Below, one piece after another: positions 46,095 to 55,649 of a stretch of 64,000 bases of DNA; within the stretch, counting starts at the first letter, position 1; every line of letters starts with the position of its first letter. The DNA is from Eutrigla gurnardus (Eukaryota > Chordata > Actinopteri > Perciformes > Triglidae): NCBI GenBank assembly GCA_963514095.1, contig OY741273.1, positions 2,442,501 through 2,506,500 of the forward strand. Direction: 5' to 3'. Under the pieces are notes generated by a model. The model made no database searches, was not told the DNA's origin, and saw only the letters and a list, made by a program, of their open reading frames with translations. The translations under genes and the position numbers were made by a program.

Positions 46095-46710
46095 CCCTCA
46101 TTAGAGGTTCTACAAAGAACCCACGCAGGGAGTTCCATTAAGAACCCTTTCATATTTCAAGGGTTTCATCTAGAACCCGCACAGGGAGTTCCACTAAGAA
46201 CCCTTTCGTTTTTCAAGGGTTTTATCTAGAACCCACACAGGGAGTTCCACTAAGAACCCTCTCGTATTTCAAGGGTTTCAGCTAGAACCCACACAAGGAG
46301 TTCCACTAAGAGCCCTTTCGTATTTCAAGGGTTTCAGCTAGAACCCACACAAGGAGTTCCACTAAGAACCCTTTCGTTTTTCAAGGATTTTATCTAGAAC
46401 CCACACTGGGAGTTCCACTAAGAACCCTTTCGTTTTTCAAGGGTTTTAACCTCACACAGGGGGTTCTAAAAACATCCCTTTTCAAAGGTTTTCACAAATA
46501 ACCGTCTTGTTTTCTGAGGGTTCTATGAAGAACCATATTGTATTCTACAGATCAGTTTAGTTCATATTATATTGTGGTCATGTATCATGTTGACATTAAA
46601 CAAACATTCAAAACATTTGAATGAGAAAACATTTATTTAAAGATAGTCCAACAGAACAGGCTGTGTAGGTCCCAGGGGAGAACAGGTCGAAAGTCAGCAT
46701 AGGTCCAGTG

Positions 46711-46916
46711 CAGGGGTGCCCAACTCCGGTCCTGGAGAGCCACTGTCCTGCATGTTTTAGGTTTCTCCCTGCACCTGATTCAAATGATTTTCAAACCTGT
46801 GACAAGGTTCAGTTGCTTGATAACAAGCACATCATTAGAATCAGGTGTGTAAGAGCAGGGAGAAACCTAAAACATGCAGGACAGTGGCTCTGCAGGACCG
46901 GAGTTGGGCACCCCTG
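46711..46916. mobile_element. hAT MITE, 206 bp, TSD GTCCAGTG
   Basis: Palindromic element with TIR CAGGGGTGCCCAACTCCGG and its complement. Perfect 8-bp duplication GTCCAGTG at 46703-46710 and 46917-46924. The matching place in copy 1 (about 32390-32402) has one CACTGGAC and no insert. Confidence 0.9.
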
Positions 46917-47077
46917 GTCCAGTGGAATCAGCAACATGACAGGCCAGACACATCATGCTGTCCTCAGTAGGTGAATTTGTGTCATCTCCAGCAACGGTGA
47001 CATGGCAGAAAGGGGAGACAAAAAAGTGTTTGTTCCATCAATCCAAGGTGCACTTACTGCATTTACTGCGCCTTATA

Positions 47078-48380
47078 CTCCAATATTAATGCTATTAGAC
47101 CTCAGTGCTGCATTTGACACTGTCGACCACTCAATACTCTTGGACAGGTTGGAAAACTGGGTGGGGCTCTCAGGCACAGTCTTAAGCTGGTTCAAGTCAT
47201 ATCTACAAGATAGGAATTATTTTGTTTCCATTGGCGACTTTGTATCAGAACCTACCAATGTAACGTGTGGAGTCCCCCAAGGTTCAATCTTGGGGCCAAA
47301 TCATGCAAAATAATAACATTGAGCACCATTGCTATGCCGATGACACCCAAATCTATGTAGCACTATCACCAAACGACTATCGCCCCATAGATCTTCTGTG
47401 CCAGTGCATTGAGCAAGTCAAAGACTGGATGTGCCAAAACTTCCTACAACTAAATGAGGACAAAACTGAGATAATTGTTTTTGGTGCTAAAAAAGAAAGG
47501 TTTAAAGTAATTCAACACCTTCACTCTCTGTCCCTGAAAACCTCAAACAAAGCCAGAAATCTTGGGGTTATTATGGATTCTGATTTACATTTCGACAGTC
47601 ACGTTAAATCAGTAACAAAATCAGCCTACTATCACCTCAAAAATGTAGCAAGACTTAGAGGGCTCATGTCAGCTCAAGACTTAGAAAAACTTGTACATGC
47701 CTTTATTACTAGTAGGCTAGACTACTGTAATGGTCTCCTTGCAGGTCTTCCGAAAAAAAAACTGTCAGGCAGCTACAGCTTGTTCAGAACGCTGCTGCTA
47801 GAGTTCTTACAAAGACCAAAAAATGTGAGCACATTACACCAATTCTTAAATCCTTACATTGGCTCCCTGTGTGTCAGAGGATTGATTTCAAAATCCTCCT
47901 GCTCACATATAAATCACTACATGGTCTAGGGCCGAAGTATATCACTGATATGCTCCCACTACATAAGCCTTCTAGACCACTAAGATCTTCTGAGACCAAT
48001 CTGTTAGTGATTCCCAGAGTAAACAACAATCACGGGAGACCATCATTTAGTCACTATGCAACAAATGGCTGGAATAAACTTCCTGAAGATGTAAGACTTG
48101 CCCCAACTCTGACCACTTTTAAAACTAGACTGAAAACTTTTATGTTCACCATAGCTTTCTGCTAAATCTTTTAATGTCTGCACTGTTTTTAATTATTGCA
48201 AATATGTTTTTATTCTCCTTTTCTTTCTGTAATGCATTTTTAAATTTTCCTTTATTTTCTTTTAATTCTTCTATTTTTTTTCACTTTGTTGTATGACATG
48301 TCATGACGTGAAGCACTTTGAGTCTGCCTTGTGTATGAAATGTGCTATACAAATAAAGTTGCCTTGCCTTGCCTTGCCTT
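47078..48380 (+). mobile_element. 5'-truncated L2-type LINE with (TTGCC)n tail
   Basis: Reverse transcriptase remnants: MLLDLSAAFDTVDHSILL, CGVPQGSILGP, then a deletion with frameshift near 47300, HHCYADDTQIYV, RNLGVIMDSDL and SRLDYCNGLLAGLP. A second frameshift lies near 47755. The tail is AAATGTGCTATACAAATAAA followed by GTTGCCTTGCCTTGCC. The empty site is kept in copy 1 at about 32262-32275; a GCCTTAT-like duplication is likely but blurred. Inactive. Confidence 0.85.
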
Positions 48381-48974
48381 ATTGTAAGCTATATACAAAC
48401 AATAAAATAATGCATGGTCCAATGAAAGGAATCAGAGTACATACTGTATGTAGTTATCGTGACAGTGGAACAGAATCATGAGAAAGTGAGGGAACCCCAC
48501 AAAGTTTTCGCATTGATTTAAATAATGTTAAAATACTTTTCAGTGTTATGTAACAAGTACTCAAAATGTTAGGTATTGTAACAATAATGGAAATCTCGGC
48601 AACACCCTCTTTTTCAAGCCAATGGCACACTTCGGCTTTTGTCAAAGCTGTGTAAGTAATTTCTACAAGAAAACAAACAAACAAAACATAACAAGAAACA
48701 AATGCTTAGTCCAACTTTCACCATAAAAGTCCTCAGCTAGGGTCGAGCATGCTGAAATAAGATATTATATTTAGCTCACCTTGATTCTCTGAAGTTTCTT
48801 CTGTTCTCTCTCTCTTCTGTTCTTCTTCGTTCTGTTCTGTTCACAGTAATCACTATTGGTATGTCACACCTGGTTTGTAGAGGGGGAATACCAGACCATA
48901 TGGTGCAAACCAGCTCTTAACTCACACGACAGCCACCATGGGGCCAGCTCCCAGGCCCAACACACCAAACCTTG

Positions 48975-50310
48975 CCCTTTCCCCTGGGAGATCAAGGTTC
49001 AATTCCCAGCATCAAGAAACTCTGATGCAGTAGCCCCAAAGTCAGCATTACAATATGATTTTTGCATCAGTTAAGGCTTGGCCTCTGACATCAAAGACCT
49101 TTCTTTATCACTGAACTTATCTGCAGCTTCACAACTTGACTAAGCCAGTCAGCAGGGTACAGCAGCCATGGGATGAAGCCGATCATGGAAAAGTATGAGG
49201 AGGAGACAAATACATGAGTCAAATTGTCTGTAAAATAAGTGTTTAATATTTTTCAAATTGTCTGTCACTAATCCACACATCACCTCAGTAGGCATTAACA
49301 TGGTCACTTTGCATCAACCAGGCCTTGAACTCACAACCTCAAACTGTATGTAGTGTAACTAAACTTTAACTGCTGCGCAGCGATGGGTCGGGTCCAGGCT
49401 ATTTTTGGCAAATTTAGGCAATTCTGAGCAAGAAACAGGAGAATAAGAAGGCAAGAGAGTTGACATTATAATGTTCATTTTGCACCAGTTGAGGCTGAAA
49501 TCCACAATTTCTGGAACCAAAGACCATTGTCTATCGATCTGAGCTAATTGGCAAGTGGCAACTCAACTGTGGCTTCACAAATTGAGTAAGCCATTCACTG
49601 TCGTGCAGGCAGATTTGAAACCACTGTAAAAAAAAAAGAAAAAGTTTTTGAGGTAAAATTCTGATATGTTTTTGTCAAACATCATCTACCATGACTCTAA
49701 ATTTTTGTACATTTGTTTCACAAAAATTACCAGGTATTTTGATGTATTACAACTATCACCCTTGTTGGGGCTTGAACCCACATCATCTGGCACCAAGAAC
49801 CAGCTCCTAGCTAACTGAGCTAATTGTCTGGAAGTGCAACCAGTAACATATGATATCTGTCAACATGGGAATTGAACCTGTGACCTAAAAGCAGAAGTCA
49901 CACATTGTACAGACAGAGCTAAACAGACACATGATCAGCTCCCTCTGTCTGACCACTGACATGAAGGAGCTGTCATCCTGGCTGTGCGAGTGAGTGTGGC
50001 GAGTCAGAGGAGTCCCTGATCTACACATTCTGCTGGATAGCTCAGTGAGTAATGGTACAGACTTTAGATTCGGAGGGTGGGGGTTAAAATCCCAGTCACA
50101 GCTAATCTTTGCTTGGGTCAGCAAGATTTGCTGATGAAGGTCTTGCTTTCTTATAATTAACTGCCATTATTTGTATGTCTGATCAGAAGGTGTAAGGTAC
50201 TAGACTAGTATGGTGGACCTGATGACTCAATGCAGCTAGCTGGTTAGCTCAGTCACTACTGCCAGTGACTTTAGACTGGCTGGCAGGTGTTCAAATCCCA
50301 AGATGGGCAA
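48975..50310. other. tRNA-like modules of CACTA-like copy 2
   Basis: Counterparts of copy 1 modules in reverse order: about 48980-49010 (-), 49320-49375 (-), 49490-49560 (-), 49768-49840 (-), 49862-49935 (-), 50030-50103 (+; ATAGCTCAGTGAGTAATGG..GGGTTAAAATCCC) and 50222-50308 (+; TTAGCTCAGTCACTAC..GGTGTTCAAATCCC). Orientation is the opposite of copy 1 throughout. Confidence 0.5.
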
Positions 50311-50845
50311 TTATGTTACAGTTTGATCAACAGGATCTGGAGAAGAAGAAAAAAACAAATACGGTAAACCAAAAAAATCGATATTAAAAGTATTTGTATC
50401 AGTAGTCACAAGGAATTGTATTTTGTGCCATTATTGGTAAGTGTTATCAGGAAGTATGTTCCTGGTGACACAGGATCCATGCTTTCAACAATCCCTGAAG
50501 AACTCTTTCTTCCAAAAACGGTTCTCTGGATCAAAATAGTTCTTACTGGAACCATTAGTGTTACGAAGAACCCCTTTAAAACCCTTTATTCAGGAAAGGG
50601 ATTTTAAAGGGTTCTCTGTATCAAAATGGTTCTTACTTGAACCATTAGTGTTACCAAGAACCCTTGAAAAATCCTTTCTTCGGGAAAGGGTTTTTCAGAA
50701 GCAAATGGTTCCAGGTAGAACCTCAGCCCTTGTAGAAGAACCCTATTGGAACCCTTATTTCAAAGAGTGCACTGCGTTTGATGAATAAAAATTTGTATTG
50801 AAACAAAAGTTTTGTCATGTCATGTCATTCAAGGTTTAGCGTTAG

Positions 50846-51075
50846 GTGGGGACAATGTCACTTTTTTTATCTCTTCTTCTTCTCCTCTCACTCCCCAACT
50901 CTTCCATGGGTTGAATCTAACGTGGGGACAGTTTAACTTTTTTATCTCTTTTTCTTTTCCCCTCATTCCCCAACTCTTCCTCGGGTTGAATCCAACGTGG
51001 GGATAATGTTACTTTTTTATCTCTTCTTCTTCTCCTCTCACCCCCCAACTCTTCCTCGGGACGAATCCAAAGCTT
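50846..51075. repeat. 75/76-bp tandem repeat, three copies
   Basis: TGGGGACA/TGGGGATA recurs near 50847, 50923 and 50999 followed by TTTTTTATCTCTTCTTCTTC and CCCCAACTCTTCC. On the - strand it codes part of the ORF at 50917-51381 (25-residue period with PEEELG and DKKVxLSPR). Confidence 0.8.
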
Positions 51076-51381
51076 GGGGGTTAGAAATGTTTCTTTTTCC
51101 ACCGTTCCACCTAGCCTGGGGGTAGAGACCGACTCACCCCGTTTCCCTTTTTCCTCTCCCTCCTCCTCCTCCTCCCATTCTGGTTCAAACTCCCCCTCTT
51201 TTTTTAGACGCGTGTATGGATCCCGTGCTCTGGGGTTATGAATAGTTGATGTGGGTACGTTTAGCTCCGTCAACGCGGATACAAATTTTCTCCATCCGTT
51301 GGGTGTGCGGTTCTGTGGTTTTTTGGTCCACTGCAGGGGCCTAGATAGGACCCTGTCTCCTTTTCGGCACATGTGCGACAA
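50917..51381 (-). CDS. Unknown Maverick-side ORF with 25-residue repeats
   Basis: Open for 154 codons. The first part (GDRVLSRPLQWTKKPQNRTP, GWRKFVSALTELNVP) looks like genuine protein. It is followed by an acidic Glu run and three repeats of WIxPEEELG..DKKVxLSPR. The true start is unclear, because the - strand upstream is the last polB fragment in another frame and then the MITE at 51406. Its 3' end converges on the protease gene across the CACTA-like insertion. No family recognised. Confidence 0.4.
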   Translation of the reverse strand: MSHMCRKGDRVLSRPLQWTKKPQNRTPNGWRKFVSALTELNVPTSTIHNPRARDPYTRLKKEGEFEPEWEEEEEGEEKGKRGESVSTPRLGGTVEKETFLTPKLWIRPEEELGGERRRRRDKKVTLSPRWIQPEEELGNEGKRKRDKKVKLSPR

Positions 51382-51405
51382 AGTGTAAACACTAGTTTAC
51401 CCTAA

Positions 51406-51730
51406 TGCGGCGTTCACACCGGACGCGATAGACGCGAATACAATCGCTTGAGACGCGTGTATCGCGCCGCTTGATCATTTTGGACTATTTGTGTCATTCG
51501 CGTCATTCGCGTCATTCGCGCATGACGCTCATTTTTGAACCGGTGCCGCTCTAGCGGGGGAAACGAGGGCAGCGCCAGCGGGGGGCCGGCGGGTCACGTC
51601 GGCGGACCCTCCTCCTCCGCCTCGGGGTACCTGATGCCAGAGTCTGTGAGCCTCCTCCGGGAGCCACGTCCCTCGCACCTCTCCCCAGGGAGAGTCGGGG
51701 CCACATTCGACTAGACCTCAGATCAGACGA

Positions 51731-51772
<42 letters not shown>

Positions 51773-52080
51773 TAAACTATCCAGGATTCCCTCAGTAGCG
51801 CCGAGCGAAGAGGGAAGAGCCCAGCGCCAAATCCCCGTCCGACGGGCGGGCGGACGCCATTCGCTTCATTCGCGTCAGACGCGCCATTCGCTTATTTCGC
51901 TTCATTCGCGTCAGACGCGCCATTCGTTTATTTCGCTTCATTCGCACCGCGTCCCATCGCGCCAGACGCTCCATTCGCGCCGCCTCCACCTGAATCGCGT
52001 GTCATCGCGCCATTTACATTGATTTTCAATGTAGAGTCGCCGCTCAATTCGCGTCTACCGCGTCTGGTGTGAACGCCGCT
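51406..52080. mobile_element. Harbinger-like MITE, 675 bp, carrying rDNA
   Basis: TIRs TGCGGCGTTCACACCGGACG and the complement of AGCGGCGTTCACACCAGACG; flanks TAA (51403-51405) and TTA (52081-52083), matching TWA target preference. Subterminal zones are rich in CATTCGCGTCAGACGCG-type repeats. It splits a polB codon run cleanly, and it holds the ITS2/28S segment. Confidence 0.75.
51590..51850 (+). pseudogene. ITS2 3' end and 5' part of 28S rRNA captured in a MITE
   Basis: About 51713-51850 matches the 5' end of vertebrate 28S rRNA: CCTCAGATCAGACGAGACAA, CCCGCTGAATTTAAGCATAT, TACTAAGCGGAGGAAAA and GCGAAGAGGGAAGAGCCC. The GC-rich sequence upstream, including GGGAGCCACGTCCCTCGCAC, is most likely the end of ITS2. 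Several differences from the standard 28S sequence (AAATAAACTATCC, GTAGCGCCGAG) show it is not under selection. Same strand as drawn here. Confidence 0.85.
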
Positions 52081-54397
52081 TTAGCATTTCTGTAGGGTAG
52101 CGTGGGGAAATAGAGACCTCGAGGAGGGTGAACGATGGCCCTGGCCAGACCAAAATAGTTTTGAACGTCGTCAAAATACGTGTGGATGATGACGGGGTGA
52201 CCCAACGGATAAGGAAATGCGCTGTTGACATACGTTAGAGAGATGTGACATCCCCATATAATACGCGCTGCCCTTCCCCCACCGTGTGCCTCAAGCTGAA
52301 GGCGCTCGTTCTACCCCCAAAAAGAGCGTGTCGTTGGATAAGAGGTTCGGGAAAATTGCGAGTTTTGAGAAAGTCCATTACCCCAGGGTGTGATTTTCTC
52401 ATCTCATTCCACTCATGCTCTCTTATCATGATCGTGTTGACTTTGTGATCGCGCTTTAACGCCTCTATTTTTTCCTCAGTAGCCCTGTGCAACTCCCTGT
52501 AAGGAGTTTTTGTCAAAGGACATATGGCGCTGGGTTCGAAACACGTTGGGCACCCATGATAAAAACACCCCTGAAATTCCCAGACGTACAGTTTGTTGTC
52601 AATCAGACCAAATCCGTCTACAAAGTATGACCCCATCTGTTTTTCTCCTTTGTTTAAAGCGTGCTGAATGAAAATTCCGCGATGACGCGACTCCCATTCT
52701 AACCATTGGATGCTGGCGTGGGAGTATTTTTTACACTGCCACCTGTAGTTATCCGCTGAAAGTATGGCTAGTGAGCGTGGCTCAAGGAAATTAGTCGCAA
52801 ACACCTTCATGCAGGCTGAGGTTATGGTGATACGGGTGAAAGGATCAACACCCGTCTGGCTCATAAACTCTGCTCTAAATTTGATACATCTTGTGCGGAG
52901 AATGTCGACGTCGTTTTTTGCAGTAATGTACCGCTTGTTTTCGGAAATCAAAGGCCCCTCGGCTCTCTTTATGATACCACGCCTCAAACTTGTCCCTCTC
53001 GACGGCTGTCATGCGTTCTACACCGTAATTGTTGGTCAGGGGGTATTTTTACAACATAGTTTAAATGTTCCTCCGAACTAAATTTGTGAGGAAAATACCC
53101 CTTGGACCAATCGCTGAGTCCCAGTGCTTTAGGCATCGCGCTGAGTGGCATGGTAAGGAAGGACAGTGAGACTAGAAAGGGAATGTGTGTGTTTTTGTCA
53201 TCAACAAACGTCTCAAAATCATAGAATATGATTTTATCATCGTGCTTTACCTCGCGTGCAAGGGGTTGGATGTAGCAAAGATGCCCCGTTTCGGTTGCCT
53301 CTGTGGTGCAGGGTAACGCCTCTCTACATATTTGACATTTTAACATAGGGCACTTGTGTTTATCGATACCTGTAGCCACAGGTATATCGTAAAATAGTTT
53401 GCATTTTTTCCGCCTATCGCAAATGCTGACGAGTTTGCCCATTATTAATCGTTTTTCCCTATGTCTGAGGAGACATGTGGGAGACTGACACCACATGTTG
53501 CAATCCTGGCAAAAGACCAGTTTTTTCGTTATTTTTACACAGTCAGGATTTTTACAGACCAAGCAATGCCCGTTGCAGCTGTGTCTGTTGGGGTTGTCGT
53601 ACCCTCTGTAGCAGTAGTGGCAAACGTACGGCTTTGACAAAAATCCTTTAACGTCGGTGATGCCGCTGTAATGATTCTGAGATAAATACAGATACAACGG
53701 ATTGTCTGATTTGGGGGAATCTGTCTCGAACCGTGAGAAGGGACGTTGACCCTCTTCTCTGTACAGTATGACAATTTTACATTGCACGACTTTTTCAAAT
53801 TTAGGGATATGACTGAAAGTGAAGGAGTTCTGGTCGTCTAAGCCCGCTTTTTTCTGTATTTTTACGGCCTCCAGCACAGCCTGGCTATCTGTAAATTCAG
53901 GATGGATCAGGTGGGCTAGGCTGATGGCAAAGCAGAGTTGATTATTTGAGTTGTATGGTTTATACAGATAGCAAGCTTTCTTTCTGTGGAGTTCGTGTTC
54001 CAAAAGGCTTTCCACTCTTCTTCTGACACCCCCTCTAGGGTTATGTACCACTTGAACCACTACCTGTATTTCATCATCGTCCATAATTGCCGCATTTGAT
54101 TGTACCAGTTGGTCTAGCACGGCTTGAAAAGCATTCATCACAGCCCCGGCATCGTTTTGAAAAGTAAAGGAAGTGTGTTGTCGTGCGCTGTCACCGATTA
54201 ACTCTAATTGAACGAAATTGTCGGGTCTAGCCTCTGCCGTTACCCTTTCTGAAAGGGTTTTCAAGGTTCCCCATGACTCGGCGGTAAAATGTGGCGTAAT
54301 CTGTTACACCATTGTTTTGAGGAAAAGTTAAAACACTTTTCATCTCTACATTGTTGAATGTATCACGCCTCAAGTCTTCAGCATTTGTCTGTGTGTG

Positions 54398-55640
54398 TCA
54401 CTGTTGGGTCTCATTTGAAATTGAATGGTTAAGACACGGCTGCTGCCGCTGCTGCCGCTCCGTCTGTATCTGTATGTGCGAGTTTTGGGTCTTGTTTGGA
54501 TTTAAATGATTAAGAGCATCTTGCAGATGGAAATAGTCTAATTCATAATCTGCCTGGTTATTGGAATCTAAATTATCAAGAGCATCTTGTAAAGGTTGGA
54601 AATAGTCGTTTTCATAATCTGCCTGGTTACTTGATTCTAAATTATCAAGCTCATCTTGTAAAAGTAAGAAATAGTCGTTTTCATTTTCTAACGCTTCTAA
54701 GGGGCCGTCCAGACGAAGCAAAACAAACTTTTTTTCTCCGTTTTGCCTTGGCGTCGTTTCAAGAAAATCTGCGTCCGGACGAATCCACTGAAAACGACTC
54801 AGCGCGCTGTAGTACATATTCCAGGCCCTTATGCGGCGCTGTTTCTGCTACAAAAACGCAGAAGAAGAGACGGAGCTTGACCGGATGTTTTTCCATTGCT
54901 ATGGCAACACGTGAGAGTTACGGCTAATCTCCGCCCGACCACCCGATCAATAAACACCCATAAGATGACAATTTGGCCCGTATAAATAAAACCAACAATA
55001 AGCATCAACAGCCGTCACCCTGAGGACCTTGACGAGGCGTTCTCACACGTTGGGATGGATTAATTAAATAAATGCCTACATTCATGGGAAGTTAGCTAGC
55101 GGTTGTTTGTTAGCGTCATAATAAAGTAGCATATCTGCGACTTTTTTCCCGGAATATCGCCCCCCTCTCTCGGCTCCGTTTTTTTTCATACAGCGGCCCT
55201 GATACGCCGTCGTACAGACGAGCAGAATATCTGCTACGAGCACGGAGGCCGCCGTTGTTGTTGTTGTTGTTGTTACGAGACATCGTTGGGGAAGAAGTCA
55301 TGCTCGAGGGACGAGGAGCGGGGCGATGACGTCAGCGTATTCGTTTTCGCCGTCCACACGAAGACAAACACGAAACGGAGGGGTGCCGTTTTTTCTTTTC
55401 CACCCTGAGAGCTGGTTTCAAAAAAGTGCGTTTTCACGCCGCGAAAATGCCGCATTCTTATGGACGGAAGGGCGAAACGCACAAGACTTCTGCGTTTACG
55501 CACTGAAAACGTTTTTGTGTGGACAGGCCCTAATTCTCTGACAGCCTCCTCTAATTCGGGCGGAACTATGACCCTTTCCTCCGCCATTCCATCCAATTCT
55601 CTAACAGCCTCTTCTAATTCGGCCGAAACTACACCCTTTC
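54398..55640 (-). pseudogene. Repetitive accessory ORF upstream of polB, split by a MITE
   Basis: On the - strand, two tandem copies of an acidic segment ending ELEEAVREL (about 55640-55536) precede the MITE at 54701-55530. The frame resumes as ALENENDYFLLLQDELDNLE, followed by two further repeats with EN/ELDYF..LQDALDNL..NNQADYE, and a Gln-rich tail (TERQQRQQP) to a stop at 54398. Both repeat sets are about 25-27 residues. No family recognised. It lies just upstream of polB on the same strand, so it was probably an early accessory gene of the Maverick-like element. Confidence 0.45.
54701..55530. mobile_element. Harbinger-like MITE, 830 bp, TSD TAA
   Basis: TIR GGGGCCGTCCAGACGAAG and complement of GGGCCTGTCCACACAAA, flanked by TAA at 54698-54700 and 55531-55533. 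Contains a GTT repeat (about 55255-55275). Non-coding. Confidence 0.7.
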
Positions 55641-55649
55641 CCCTTCCAT

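Larger units (their letters stand above)
41125..50769 (-). mobile_element. CACTA-like element copy 2, inverted, TSD CA
   Basis: Ends CACTCTTAGAAATAAAAG (left) and TTATTTCAAAGAGTG (right), with CA on both sides (41123-41124, 50770-50771). The interior is the reverse complement of copy 1: AGAACC arrays, tRNA-like modules and SAM-like fragment. It is swollen from about 3.5 kb by an L2 LINE (41472-44942), an unassigned 1.1-kb insertion (44971-46094), a small hAT MITE (46711-46916) and a truncated L2 (47078-48380). Relative to copy 1 it lacks about 190 bp holding tRNA-like module 6. Confidence 0.7.
51340..54343 (-). pseudogene. Maverick/Polinton protein-primed type family B DNA polymerase, truncated and broken
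   Basis: Runs on the - strand from about 54343. The N-terminal part (PDNFVQLELIGDSARQHTSF) is followed by a Cys/His-rich region (CHYCYRGYDNPNRHSC, CQDCNMWC, CPMLKCQIC), then exonuclease motif I FYDFETF. Further on come DVDILRTRC..GVDPFTRIT, EFQGCFYHGCP and RHALFGGRTSAF, then the start of polymerase motif A, GDVTSL. Frameshifts occur near 54260, near 53030-52985 and at motif A (52240), followed by AFPYPLGHPVIIHTYFDDV in a new frame. A Harbinger-like MITE (51406-52080) then splits the YRNAK..GKLVF segment. Beyond LCRTCAEK the polymerase core (motifs B and C) is absent. Polinton polB replicates the element DNA; this copy cannot. Confidence 0.85.

Noticed and set aside
29079..50769. A single giant transposon with about 4-kb terminal inverted repeats carrying viral genes
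   Set aside because: Each arm has its own CACT-type termini on both sides and its own flanking dinucleotide, and the outer flanks do not match. Two separate insertions explain the data better, though mobilisation as a unit is left open in the findings.
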